The notes under the pieces are model-generated. The model ran no database searches. It saw nothing but the letters and a program-made list of their open reading frames with translations, and was not told the origin of the DNA. From Adlercreutzia rubneri (GTDB lineage: Bacteria > Actinomycetota > Coriobacteriia > Coriobacteriales > Eggerthellaceae), in the NCBI RefSeq assembly GCF_009755265.1, contig NZ_WPOO01000020.1:1-44248 (forward strand): 44,248 nucleotides of DNA, read 5' to 3'. Shown here piece by piece: positions 15,086 to 23,146 of this stretch. Numbering within the stretch: the first letter of the stretch is position 1; every line of letters begins with the position of its first letter. The translations under genes were made by a program, and so were the position numbers.

Positions 15086-16648
15086 CTACCCGCGCACCGC
15101 GTCCGAGGGCACGATGGTCATCGATTGGAAGCGGTCGGCCATGTAGGTGTCGCCGAACTCGTGGTCGTAGAACTGCTGGATGGGCGTGTCGATGGGGTCG
15201 TGGGACAGGCGCATGTACCAGCAGTCGAGCGCCTGCAGGGTCATGACGGCGTCCACCAGCATGAAGCAGGCGGCCACGGTGGTAAGCATATAGCGCCAGT
15301 TCCACGGAATGAAATTCACGAGCCGCAGCATGAACGGCAACAGCAGCTTTATCCATACCACGCCGAGCAGCCCCCAGCAGGCCATGAACGGCAGGCACGT
15401 GCGGCCGCCGAACAGCGATCCGGGCATATTGGAGTAATCCCAGGCCACCGCTCCGAACGCGTACTGCATGAACAGGCTCACGAACGCCTCGAAGGCACCG
15501 CCGATGACCGCCGCCACCAGAAAGATGACGAGCCAATTGCTTTTGTGAAAGCGGTTGAGGAAGATGGTCATAAGTACCGCGCCGCAGCCATAGATAGGCG
15601 AGAACGGGCCGAACAGCAGGCCCGCGCGGTCCTGCCACTGGCCCGGCACCACGAACAGAAAGTGGACGATCTCCTCCATGAGCAGCCCCAGCACGCTGGC
15701 CACAACGAAGATCCAGAACAGGTTGAAGAAGTTCAGCGTGATGTAGCCCTTGCCCGAGGGGTCGCGACCGAGCGTCCCGGCCTCCCCCTCCGCGTGCTCC
15801 TCGGCCTCGCGGGCCTTGCGATGGGCGCGGCGTTCTTCGAGCAGCGAGGGGTCGAGGTAGCTCTGCAGCGCCACCGTGACCGCGAAACCGACGCCGTAGG
15901 GAATAAGCTCGTAGCCAATGCCGGCCAGCATGATGGAGCACAGAGCCCCGGTCAGAAGAAGCACGTACAGCCCGTAGGAGAGCAGCGCTGCCCAGCGCCG
16001 CTGGTTGCGGATGAGGCGCACGCCGAACACAATGAGCGTGACGGCGAGGGCCACCAGCACGGCCAGATTCACGAAGGTCACCACGATGGTGGAGATGCCC
16101 TCCCCGCGCATAGCCCCAGAGTCGAACATGGTCACGGCCTGATAAATGGTCTTCGCGATGACCGGCAGCGCGACGCCCGAGCCGATAATGAGCAGCACGC
16201 CGAACACGCGCAGCACCACCGGCAGGCGCTTCTTGTCGGCGGGGCTGGTGAATTCGGCAGCGATAGTGGCCGCGGTCTCATCAAGGGCGTGCTTTTTCTC
16301 GGCTAGAGCCTCCTTAGCGTCATCGACAATGACGCTCGGGTGCTCCACGGCGCGCACGACATCGCGGGCCTCGTCGGCGGCGTGGGCGAGCTTTTCCTCG
16401 GCCGCATGCACGATGCGCTCGGGGTGGCGCGCGTCGTCTAAGGCCTCGCGGATCTCTTCTTTGTCGCGAGCAACGTCGGCCACCAGCTCGGCATGATCGT
16501 TATGTAGCTGGTCGTGCCACTCGCGATGAGTTTCAGCCACGTCGGCCTTCTCGAATTCCACGGCCTTCTCAAGGTCGTCCCGCAGGTCGGCCTCGGCCTT
16601 GTGCGCGGCCTCTTCCAGGTGATCTACATGGCGTTTTTCATCTCCCAT
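15086..16648 (-). CDS. Membrane protein: coiled-coil domain plus CmpB-like (ABC_trans_CmpB) domain
   Basis: 520 residues, ATG 16646-16648 with AAAGGAGG six bases upstream. Residues 1-~140 are a highly charged, Ala/Glu/Lys/His-rich helix, probably coiled coil (DHLEEAAHKAEADL and similar repeats). Residues ~145-270 hold about four membrane segments. A charged cytoplasmic loop (EERRAHRKAREAEEHAEGEAG) follows. From ~300 to the end there are about five more membrane segments with the LLMEEIVHFLFVVPG and GPFSPIYGCGAVLMT signatures of the putative ABC permease family PF06541. No ATPase partner is adjacent. Function is unknown, and the coiled-coil front end is the distinctive part. Confidence 0.7.
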   Translation of the reverse strand: MGDEKRHVDHLEEAAHKAEADLRDDLEKAVEFEKADVAETHREWHDQLHNDHAELVADVARDKEEIREALDDARHPERIVHAAEEKLAHAADEARDVVRAVEHPSVIVDDAKEALAEKKHALDETAATIAAEFTSPADKKRLPVVLRVFGVLLIIGSGVALPVIAKTIYQAVTMFDSGAMRGEGISTIVVTFVNLAVLVALAVTLIVFGVRLIRNQRRWAALLSYGLYVLLLTGALCSIMLAGIGYELIPYGVGFAVTVALQSYLDPSLLEERRAHRKAREAEEHAEGEAGTLGRDPSGKGYITLNFFNLFWIFVVASVLGLLMEEIVHFLFVVPGQWQDRAGLLFGPFSPIYGCGAVLMTIFLNRFHKSNWLVIFLVAAVIGGAFEAFVSLFMQYAFGAVAWDYSNMPGSLFGGRTCLPFMACWGLLGVVWIKLLLPFMLRLVNFIPWNWRYMLTTVAACFMLVDAVMTLQALDCWYMRLSHDPIDTPIQQFYDHEFGDTYMADRFQSMTIVPSDAVRG

Positions 16649-16791
16649 GGCCGGCCTCCTTTTCCCTGAACGCGTGTCTCGGCATCCAGTGTAAAGGGGC
16701 GCTCTGTGAAACCATGACCAACTGACGCAACGTCTGCCAACCCGATAAGCCCTCGTTATGCAGCGGTTACGGGAAACAAGCGGCCGGCGGC

Positions 16792-16878
16792 CTACCCCCA
16801 GCAGGCGATGAACATCGCAATGCCCACGAACACGACGGCCAGCCCCATAACGGCCATAATGTCGCTCAACTTGTGCAC
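16792..16878 (-). CDS. 28-residue single-pass membrane micro-protein
   Basis: GTG 16876-16878 is preceded by GAGGAGG with a six-base gap, a near-perfect ribosome site, and the frame ends TAG 16792-16794. The product is VHKLSDIMAV followed by a hydrophobic run MGLAVVFVGIAMFIACWG, enough for one membrane helix. Size and shape recall small ATPase- or transporter-associated subunits such as KdpF, but no kdp genes are nearby. It may modulate a membrane partner. Support comes from the ribosome site and hydrophobic design only. Confidence 0.55.
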   Translation of the reverse strand: MHKLSDIMAVMGLAVVFVGIAMFIACWG

Positions 16879-17060
16879 GTCAGCCTCCTCGCGCTCATTC
16901 TGCTCCGACCCTCTATCTACTAGACGTTTGAGAAGCCCGTTTTGTTGCACGCCCCACCCACCTTCCACAAAAGCAGCACGAACCAGAGAGCGCCTCAACC
17001 GCGAAAAAGGGCTACAAAGAAACGCGCAGGACAAGAACGTCGAGCAGGCGCCTCGCCAAT

Positions 17061-17981
17061 CTAGCGCCCGAGGATCCCGTCGGTGTAGGCGTTGCGCGGG
17101 TGCACTTGGGCGGCATCGCGAGCGTTCGCCAGCTTCAGGGCGATAACGCGCCACGGGCTGCAATCGAGATACGCAACTTCCATGGCCGAAAGATCGGCAT
17201 TATCGATGCCGTCCTGCTCGGCGAAGCTGTTACGGTAAATGACGAAGGCGTAGCGGATTACGCGCGTCTCACCCGGCATCAGCGTGTCATACCCGCCGGC
17301 AAGACCCACTATGAAGTCATCGCCACCAAGAGGATACAGCGCTGCTTGAGCATAATTGTCTGGAAGCATCCCGGCATCCATCATCGCATTATCGCCCGTG
17401 AAGGCGGCACACCGCAGCACAGGGTTCGGCGGTGCCGCGGGTTCGGTGCCGAGATTGCCAACCTCTACATCGACCACCACCATGCGAACGTCCTCGTCGG
17501 CGAACAGCATTCCCGAACCTGCCGAGAGGTTCGTCTCGACGTACAGCGGATACCATTCCGTAAACGCCGCCGGAGACACCATGGCGCAATCGACGACGCG
17601 GGCCGAGAACGGGGCGATCTCCTCATCCCAGCTCTCGCTTTCCATCGAGGCCTTTCTCTCGGCATCGGTCATGGAATCCCAGTCCTCCTGCAGGTAGGGG
17701 CTTGCCTCAAGGTCGTATTTCATTCCCCAGTCCAAGTCATCCAGCACGACGGTCTCGCCAAAAGGCACTTCCACAATCTCCTCGGCCTTCCAATGGGGAG
17801 CGTAGCCCGAGGACATCCCCGTCGGCGTCTCCTGGGTTAAGGTAGCGCGCGCGGGCTGGGCGATGAAATGCGGCACCATCCAGCCGAGAGCCGCCAGAAG
17901 CACCCCTATGACCGCGACGCCGACAACAACGCAAATCGCCCGGTTCGGCTCTGACGCCTTCAAGCTCGTCTCTTCGGCCAT
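17061..17981 (-). CDS. Membrane-anchored extracytoplasmic protein of unknown function
   Basis: 306 residues. A single N-terminal membrane anchor (about residues 17-40, VVVGVAVIGVLLAALGWMVP) is followed by an extracytoplasmic domain rich in Trp, Asp and Glu. The middle (VRMVVVDVEVGNLGTEPAAP, later LMPGETRVIRYAFVIY) looks like beta strands of an immunoglobulin-like fold, as in DUF4352/DUF5027-type lipoproteins. This likeness is weak. It is divergent from a small membrane LuxR regulator (18124), with a palindrome between them, so it may be that regulator's target. No catalytic motif was seen. Confidence 0.6.
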   Translation of the reverse strand: MAEETSLKASEPNRAICVVVGVAVIGVLLAALGWMVPHFIAQPARATLTQETPTGMSSGYAPHWKAEEIVEVPFGETVVLDDLDWGMKYDLEASPYLQEDWDSMTDAERKASMESESWDEEIAPFSARVVDCAMVSPAAFTEWYPLYVETNLSAGSGMLFADEDVRMVVVDVEVGNLGTEPAAPPNPVLRCAAFTGDNAMMDAGMLPDNYAQAALYPLGGDDFIVGLAGGYDTLMPGETRVIRYAFVIYRNSFAEQDGIDNADLSAMEVAYLDCSPWRVIALKLANARDAAQVHPRNAYTDGILGR

Positions 17982-18044
17982 AGCTCGCTCCTTTTCGCTC
18001 GATTACCGAGTCCAAACTAGCACGGGATCAGGCCAAAGGGCAAT

Positions 18045-18060
18045 GGTGAGGTTTTTCACC
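18045..18060. promoter_or_regulatory. Palindrome between divergent genes, operator candidate
   Basis: GGTGA (18045-18049) and TCACC (18056-18060) form a 5-bp inverted repeat with a 6-nt AT-rich centre. It sits midway between the anchor-protein gene and the LuxR gene. A TAAGAT at 18080-18085 could be the LuxR gene's -10. Confidence 0.35.
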
Positions 18061-18123
18061 CTAGGGCAAGCGCCTGCAATAAGATAAAGTGAGAGGCATC
18101 CAATCGGAAAAGGAGCCGAACCC

Positions 18124-18705
18124 GTGATTCCCTTCGCCAGCTTCATTATCGTCTTTTCCGCCCTAATCGGCGTAGGCGCGGCCTGCGCGGCCGTTGGGCA
18201 AGCTTGCTTTCGCCGACGCAGCGACGATGTGAGCACACGGCTGGCGGTACTGTGGTCGGTCGCGAGCATCGGGCTCTCCATTGTCGTGCCGGCACTGGAT
18301 GGATTTCAGGCATCCAAAACGGCCGCGATCGCCTCAGCGGCGCTGCTGGCAGCAACCGCACTGGCCTCCTTTTTCCTAAGTCGTTACTGGCGCGAAGCCG
18401 CCATGAAGCGCGAAGCAGAGCGTTTGCAACTGGCGAAAAGCGGCTACGCTGACTCGCAGCTGGCCGACCCGGAGGTGCCGCAAGAGCCTGATATCGAAGC
18501 CCTCTGCGCCAAGGCCGCCCGCACCTACGACCTCACCCGCCGCGAAGAGGATGTGCTGCGCCTCCTCGTTGAAGGGCGCACGGCACCGCAAATCGCCGAG
18601 GAGCTCGTCGTCTCTCCCAACACCGTGAAAACCCACGTGCGCAACCTCTATCGAAAGCTCGGCATCAACCGCCGCGCCGACCTCGCCTGCCGCCTCGAGA
18701 GCTAA
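18124..18705 (+). CDS. LuxR-family regulator with short membrane domain
   Basis: 193 residues starting at GTG 18124 (AAAGGAGC about eight bases upstream). Two to three N-terminal membrane segments (residues ~5-28, 38-60, 66-88) precede a basic linker. A LuxR/GerE helix-turn-helix follows at about 135-193 (DLTRREEDVLRLLVEGRTAP, then IAEELVVSPNTVKTHVRNLYRKLGI). There is no response-regulator receiver domain, so sensing must be through the membrane part or a partner. It is divergent from the anchored extracytoplasmic protein, its likely partner or target. Confidence 0.8.
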   Translation: MIPFASFIIVFSALIGVGAACAAVGQACFRRRSDDVSTRLAVLWSVASIGLSIVVPALDGFQASKTAAIASAALLAATALASFFLSRYWREAAMKREAERLQLAKSGYADSQLADPEVPQEPDIEALCAKAARTYDLTRREEDVLRLLVEGRTAPQIAEELVVSPNTVKTHVRNLYRKLGINRRADLACRLES

Positions 18706-18887
18706 GAAGCGATTCTTACTAGGGACAGCACGCGCTGGTATTGTTCAATTCCTGACTTTGTGGAAGCCGCGCTGTGATGTTTGTGCTATCTTGATAGCAA
18801 CGCTCTTTCTTGCAGCATGTTTCGCGCGGTTCTCGCCTATTTGCTGAGCGTCTTCTATCCATTTTTACGTAGGAAGGAGACTTGAGC

Positions 18888-19325
18888 ATGTCTGAAGCAG
18901 CTAGCACATCGAACATCGTCCTTTTCGAATCCTCCGATGGGGAGGTGAGATTAGATGTCGCGGTTGACGTCGGAAAGGACGAGATCTGGCTCAACCGCTC
19001 TCAGATGTCTCTCCTGTTCGATCGCGATGTCAAAACCATTGGCAAGTATATCGCCAACGCGCTTAAGGAAGAATTGGAGAACTCACCGAAACCAACTGTC
19101 GCAAAATTTGCGACAGTTCAAAAAGAGGGGAATCGCGAGGTAGAGCGGCAGGTCGAATACTACAACCTCGACGTCATCATCTCGGTGGGCTACCGCGTGA
19201 AGTCTCAGCGCGGCGTTGAGTTCCGTCGCTGGGCCACCGACGTCCTGCGTCGTTATATCGTCGAGGGCCGCGCCGAGAACGAGAAGCGCCTGATCGACGG
19301 GCTATCATCGTGCAGCTGCCCCTAA
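18888..19325 (+). pseudogene. RhuM-family protein, C-terminally truncated
   Basis: 145 residues from ATG 18888, eight bases after AGGAAGGAG. The N-terminal RhuM (virulence protein / Fic-associated) core is clear: EIWLNRSQMSLLFDRDVKTI, AKFATVQKEG and YYNLDVIISVGYRVKSQRG, then EFRRWATDVLRRYIVEG. Family members are usually ~330 residues. Here the frame breaks after ENEKRLIDGL and ends in SSCSCP, with its stop overlapping the stop of the convergent gene. The latter half is therefore lost. RhuM proteins are mobile-element and pathogenicity-island cargo, and the lower GC here suggests transfer. The truncated product may still be made. Confidence 0.7.
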
Positions 19326-20128
19326 TCCCCGTAGGGGATGACGCCTGTGAAAGGGTAGGAGCCGTCGGTGGCTATGAGAAGGTAGTTGTCGGCGCCGCCG
19401 AACTCGTCGTCGGAGGCGTCGATGACGTACACGTTGGCGAAGTGACCGCGCAAGCGCTCCACCTGGGAGAAGAGGCGGTACATGGCGGCGCCGGTGTATT
19501 CCACGACGCAGTTAGCCATGAGCAGGCCGCCCGGCGTCAAGCGCGCGCGGGCGCAGGCGATACCCTCGTCACTGACGAAGAACGGTACCGCCTCGCGCCC
19601 GACGAAGACGTCGTTGATGATGGCATCGTAGGGGGCGCCGTCCGACCGCCGCAGGAACGCCTCGCCGTCTTCCACGAAGATGCGCAGATCGTCGGCGCGG
19701 CCCTCGGCGGCCAGCTGCATCTCCAGACGATCAAGGAAGAAACGCTCCCGGGCGATTTGCACCATGGCCGGATCAATCTCCACCACGTCCAGCGCAACGC
19801 CCGGATGCTCCAGCAGCAGCTGCTTGGGATAGGCGAACCCAGCGCCACCAAGCATGAGCACACGGTTTACAACCAGCGGATCCAGCGCCTCGGGAAGCGC
19901 CGCCTCGAAGAGGTGGTCGAAGGATCGCAGGTACGCAAAGGGGCACGTCGCCCAACGCTCGTCCAGATAGGTCGCCGACTGCAGCACCCCGCCCACATTC
20001 AGCATGCGCACAAGCGACCCGTCCTCCGCCGGCATCGCATACACCGCCGCCTCTCCGAACCGAGAAGGAAACACCTCGCGCTTCCCCGCGCGCCCGGTAA
20101 CCCTGTCCCACCAATCCGCCAGCACCAT
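19322..20128 (-). CDS. Spermidine synthase-like methyltransferase-fold protein
   Basis: 268 residues from ATG 20126-20128 (GTG 20123-20125 has better spacing to AAAGGAG and could be used instead). A Rossmann methyltransferase fold is visible: VLMLGGAGFAYPKQLLLEHP (motif I, GGAGFA in place of GGGDG), LDVVEIDPAMVQIARERFF (acidic loop), LRIFVEDGEAFLRR and YDAIINDVFVGREAVP. These match the polyamine synthase superfamily, but the DGxxQ aminopropyl-acceptor motifs are not obvious. It is probably one of the spermidine-synthase-like SAM-binding proteins of unknown substrate. It is encoded alone. Confidence 0.75.
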   Translation of the reverse strand: MVLADWWDRVTGRAGKREVFPSRFGEAAVYAMPAEDGSLVRMLNVGGVLQSATYLDERWATCPFAYLRSFDHLFEAALPEALDPLVVNRVLMLGGAGFAYPKQLLLEHPGVALDVVEIDPAMVQIARERFFLDRLEMQLAAEGRADDLRIFVEDGEAFLRRSDGAPYDAIINDVFVGREAVPFFVSDEGIACARARLTPGGLLMANCVVEYTGAAMYRLFSQVERLRGHFANVYVIDASDDEFGGADNYLLIATDGSYPFTGVIPYGD

Positions 20129-20292
20129 CGCTCCTTTCCGAGCCTGCAACTGCGACCACGGCCGAACCTTATCGCACTCTGTGCCACAGTATCGCACAGA
20201 AACCCCCGTGTTAGTTTCAGTTGCTTGCCTGATCGGGCGGCAATCGCTATGGTTGAAAGGAGAATGAGATCATCGGCGACAAGGAGGGCCTT

Positions 20293-20604
20293 GTGCTGGC
20301 CGTCGCCCTCTACGCCATACCGGAGTTCTCGGGTTCCATAGCGATCCAAGAAGCGGCGATCAACCGTACTATCATAGAATACGAGCTCAACGGCCAGACA
20401 AGCCAGTTCGTCATCGACCTAGACGCCTACGACCCCACAGCGGTCATCAGTTACACCGGCTCCCCCACCATAGCCGACGCTGTCGACGTCCAGCAGTTCT
20501 ACAACATCCCAGGCAGCGCCAGCGAATTCGAAGAAGCCGTCTGCACCTACATAGAAGACCACGGCGGCACCGTCACCTCCGTAGAGACGATCTCGGAGTC
20601 TTAG
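20293..20604 (+). CDS. Detached relative of the XRE regulator's sensor domain
   Basis: 103 residues from GTG 20293 (AAGGAGG five bases upstream). The start holds a short hydrophobic segment (LAVALYAIPEF). From about residue 27 it aligns with the extracytoplasmic end of the XRE protein encoded at 20839-21585: YELNG/YRLDG, LDAYD/LDPED, TGSPTIADA/AGEPGMAEA, YNIPGS/LNEPGS and GGTV/GGIV at equal spacing. It lacks the helix-turn-helix and most of the membrane helix. It is either a degraded paralogue or a stand-alone small protein. An in-frame ATC at 20269 with AAAGGAG six bases upstream hints at a lost earlier start. Confidence 0.45.
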   Translation: MLAVALYAIPEFSGSIAIQEAAINRTIIEYELNGQTSQFVIDLDAYDPTAVISYTGSPTIADAVDVQQFYNIPGSASEFEEAVCTYIEDHGGTVTSVETISES

Positions 20605-20838
20605 CTAGATTATTAACGGTATATCAGCGAATCTCGGGGACTCGTTCGGCCAGCCCCTGGAAACTCATCTAGCAGAGCACCTAGCCTCAGCCTTCCCATT
20701 GTCCTCGACAGCACCTGGTACCACCAGCCCGCAGCTACAATTCCTCATTCGACGGCGTCAGCGCCTGTCACGATTTCGCGGGGTGCCGTTGTCTGTAGCG
20801 CAATGCACCTTCAACTTCGGAAACTGCAAAAGCCCAGA

Positions 20839-21585
20839 TCATGGCCATGGGATATCTTGGTCGTCGGAATCGGCGTAGAAGCAAACTGAGTAAGGCACAT
20901 CGTCATTGGTAGGATCATCGTCTTCGCGACTGGCGGCGGGAAGCCACAACTCGTGACGAAGCACGATACCGCCCATCGCCTCTATAGCTTGATTCGCTCG
21001 CTCAGAGAGCGCATCCAAGCTTCCCGGCTCATTGAGGAGCTCCGCCGCGCTCATGGCCTCCGCCATGCCCGGTTCCCCGGCACAGCCAATAACGCGCCCA
21101 TAGTCCTCTGGATCCAGGAAAAGCCGTATCGACTTCCCTTCGCCATCGAGGCGATAGATGATCTTATTGTAATCCGGATCGTCTGTCACGCTGTCCCACC
21201 ATATCGTGTAGGAGAATTGCTGGTTTGGCAGCCAGATAAAAAGACCGAAGACAAGCACCATAACCGCCGCGCCGACGAGCGCCCATTTGAGGGCGCGCAC
21301 CAGGCGATCGAGCCGTTGCGACTCACTGGCAATGCGCTCATCAAGAAGAGAGGTCTCCCACGCAAGGTCGTCCGGCTTTTTCTCCACCATCGCACTCTCC
21401 CCCAGCAGTTCAGCGGCGCTCACTCCGAGGGCACGGGCCAGGGCCACGAGCGAATCGGCGTCGGGAACCGAGGTGCCACGCTCCCACTTCGAGACGGTCT
21501 GGCGCACTACGTGGACGCGCTCGGCCAACTCATCCTGGCTCAATCCCTGCTCAGTGCGCAGCTTCTTGATGGTGTCCTTCAGCAT
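20839..21585 (-). CDS. Membrane-bound XRE-family transcriptional regulator
   Basis: 248 residues from ATG 21583-21585. Residues 1-~62 are an HTH_3/XRE domain (LKDTIKKLRTEQGLSQDELA, ERVHVVRQTVSKWERGTSVPD). A linker follows, then one membrane helix at about 107-129 (ALVGAAVMVLVFGLFIWLP). The ~115-residue extracytoplasmic domain contains YRLDGEGKSIRLFLDPEDYG and LNEPGS, ending in an acidic tail. This layout suits a one-component signal transducer that binds DNA at the membrane. A possible relative of its outer domain is encoded convergently at 20293-20604. The signal and targets are unknown. A longer start at 21654 is less likely. Confidence 0.78.
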   Translation of the reverse strand: MLKDTIKKLRTEQGLSQDELAERVHVVRQTVSKWERGTSVPDADSLVALARALGVSAAELLGESAMVEKKPDDLAWETSLLDERIASESQRLDRLVRALKWALVGAAVMVLVFGLFIWLPNQQFSYTIWWDSVTDDPDYNKIIYRLDGEGKSIRLFLDPEDYGRVIGCAGEPGMAEAMSAAELLNEPGSLDALSERANQAIEAMGGIVLRHELWLPAASREDDDPTNDDVPYSVCFYADSDDQDIPWP

Positions 21586-21799
21586 GGCGTCAGCCCTTCT
21601 CGGAAACGTTCTCACCGCTTCACCGTAACAAGAAAGCTCCGCATGCGCAAGCAACGATGCTTAACAAAGGGGCGCTGAGCTGGCCTTGCGACGCAAGTGC
21701 GGTCGGCGCGAGGAGCAAAACGAGACATTCCCGCGTCATTTATGCGGTCGTGATCGAATAAAGTGGCCCTCCCCCTTCCATCGATTTGAGGAGAAGCCC

Positions 21800-22804
21800 A
21801 TGAAGGAAAACGAACTCGAGTTCAGCGATTGGCCCATGTTCGATCTTCTGATGACGAACGAGGAGCTTTGCCGCGAGCTGCTTGAAGTAGTCCTCAATGC
21901 ACCAGTGTCGAACATTGAGTACATCATCGCCGAGAACGATATCCGTCCGACGCTCACCAACCACGGCGTGCGTCTCGACGCCTACGTAAAAACCGAGAAC
22001 GAGGTTTGCAACATCGAGATGCAAACAGTCAAGCGGGCTAAACTCGGTCGCCGCTTGCGCTTCTATCAGGGCGCCATGGACACCTTGGCACTACGCCGTG
22101 GCGAGCACTACGGAAACCTCCCTCCCTGCTACATCGTTTTCATCTGCCTGCACGATCCCTTCAATGCGGGGCTGCCGGTATACACGCTAAACGTAAAGTG
22201 CCAGGAGAATACGAGCGTGAAAACGGACCATGGGTTCACCTGGATCGTCTTGGCTGCCCCTGCCTGGGACAGGCTCCCTCCGGGACGCCTGCGAAACCTG
22301 CTACACTATATTGCTACCGGAGAAGCGGGCGACGATCGGTTCGCCACGAAACTAGCCGCCGCCGTAAGGGCAGCGAACGGCGACGAAGCGTGGAGAAAGG
22401 AGAAGATGGCCTTGCTGACATTCGAGGAAGACATGGAGATCCAGAGACGCATGCTCGAGGAAGACCGGGAAGACCTCGAGACTCTAAGACGCATGCTCGA
22501 GGAAGACCGGGAAGACCTCGAGGCCCGAAGGCGCATGGTCGAGGAGCAAAGGCGCACGCTTGAGGAGCAACAGCGCGTGCTTGAGGAGCAAAGGCGCATG
22601 CTTCAGGAAGATCTCGAGAAACTAGAGCACATCGCCGTCGAGACAACGGAAAGCGAGGGACGGGCTGAAGGTCTTGAAGAGGGAGAAGCGCGTCTTGGCG
22701 CGTTGGTGACGGCGCTGATCGAATCGGGTCGCTCGGAAGAGGTAGCACTCGTTGCAACCGATGCCGCCGCTCGCCGTGCGCGATTCGAGGAATTCGGCCT
22801 CTAG
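21800..22804 (+). CDS. Rpn/PD-(D/E)XK nuclease-family protein with coiled-coil repeat
   Basis: 334 residues from ATG 21800 (GAGGAG seven bases upstream). Residues 1-~215 are the PDDEXK_2 / recombination-promoting nuclease-like fold: FDLLMTNEELCRELLEVVLN, VRLDAYVKTENEVCNIEMQT (the D...ExQ active-site pattern: D in LDAYV, E-x-Q in NIEMQ) and LRFYQGAMD. Residues ~216-270 are an unbroken charged coiled coil of 7- and 14-residue units (RRMLEEDREDLE twice, then R-R/Q-x-LEEQ units). The C-terminal helix (LGALVTALIESGRSEEVALV) is typical of the family. These genes are often transposon-like or duplicated and promote recombination in E. coli. The tail length may vary by repeat slippage. Confidence 0.82.
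   Translation: MKENELEFSDWPMFDLLMTNEELCRELLEVVLNAPVSNIEYIIAENDIRPTLTNHGVRLDAYVKTENEVCNIEMQTVKRAKLGRRLRFYQGAMDTLALRRGEHYGNLPPCYIVFICLHDPFNAGLPVYTLNVKCQENTSVKTDHGFTWIVLAAPAWDRLPPGRLRNLLHYIATGEAGDDRFATKLAAAVRAANGDEAWRKEKMALLTFEEDMEIQRRMLEEDREDLETLRRMLEEDREDLEARRRMVEEQRRTLEEQQRVLEEQRRMLQEDLEKLEHIAVETTESEGRAEGLEEGEARLGALVTALIESGRSEEVALVATDAAARRARFEEFGL
22445..22615 (+). repeat. In-frame 42/21-bp tandem repeat inside the nuclease gene
   Basis: A 42-bp unit starting AGACGCATGCTCGAGGAAGA occurs at 22445 and again at 22487, nearly identical. It is followed by four 21-bp units beginning at 22532, 22553, 22574 and 22595 (CGCATGGTCGAGGAGCAAAG and variants). All periods are multiples of seven codons, preserving the heptad register. 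Confidence 0.8.
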
Positions 22805-22913
22805 AAAGAGCTTTCTCACGCTCACGTCTCCGCTCCACGTAAGACGGACTCGCGCGTCAGAGGGACCATCCTCCGACGCGCGAGGTTCGCCGTGGGCCGA
22901 AAGGTGAACCGTT

Positions 22914-22997
22914 TTATAGGGCCGCGGTGGCAATGCAGCCGGCGAGGACGAACACGGCAACGGCGAGCAGGGCGATGGCGCAGAGCGTGGTGATCAT
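22914..22997 (-). CDS. 27-residue membrane or lipoprotein-like micro-protein
   Basis: ATG 22995-22997 with AAAGGAG seven bases upstream, stop TAA 22914-22916. The sequence MITTLCAIALLAVAVFVLAGC then IATAAL is almost entirely hydrophobic. LAGC resembles a lipobox, but with only six residues after the Cys a lipoprotein is unlikely; a single membrane helix is more plausible. No family was recognised. It is transcribed alone between the nuclease gene and the HAD gene. Confidence 0.55.
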   Translation of the reverse strand: MITTLCAIALLAVAVFVLAGCIATAAL

Positions 22998-23146
22998 GAT
23001 AGGCTCCTTTCGCTCGGGCGGGACGCGGGCTGGGCGATGTGCTCCCAATTGAGCCTTTCGGCGGTTCCGCATCCCCCAATTTCGATGGTTCCATCATGGC
23101 AGCATCCACTTACGCTGCCGTTGCGCGTATCTTACGGTTTTGTCGT

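Noticed and set aside
20605..20838. Possible gene or RNA in the 234-base gap before the XRE gene end
   Set aside because: No open frame with a ribosome site, no convincing stem-loop and no repeat was found.
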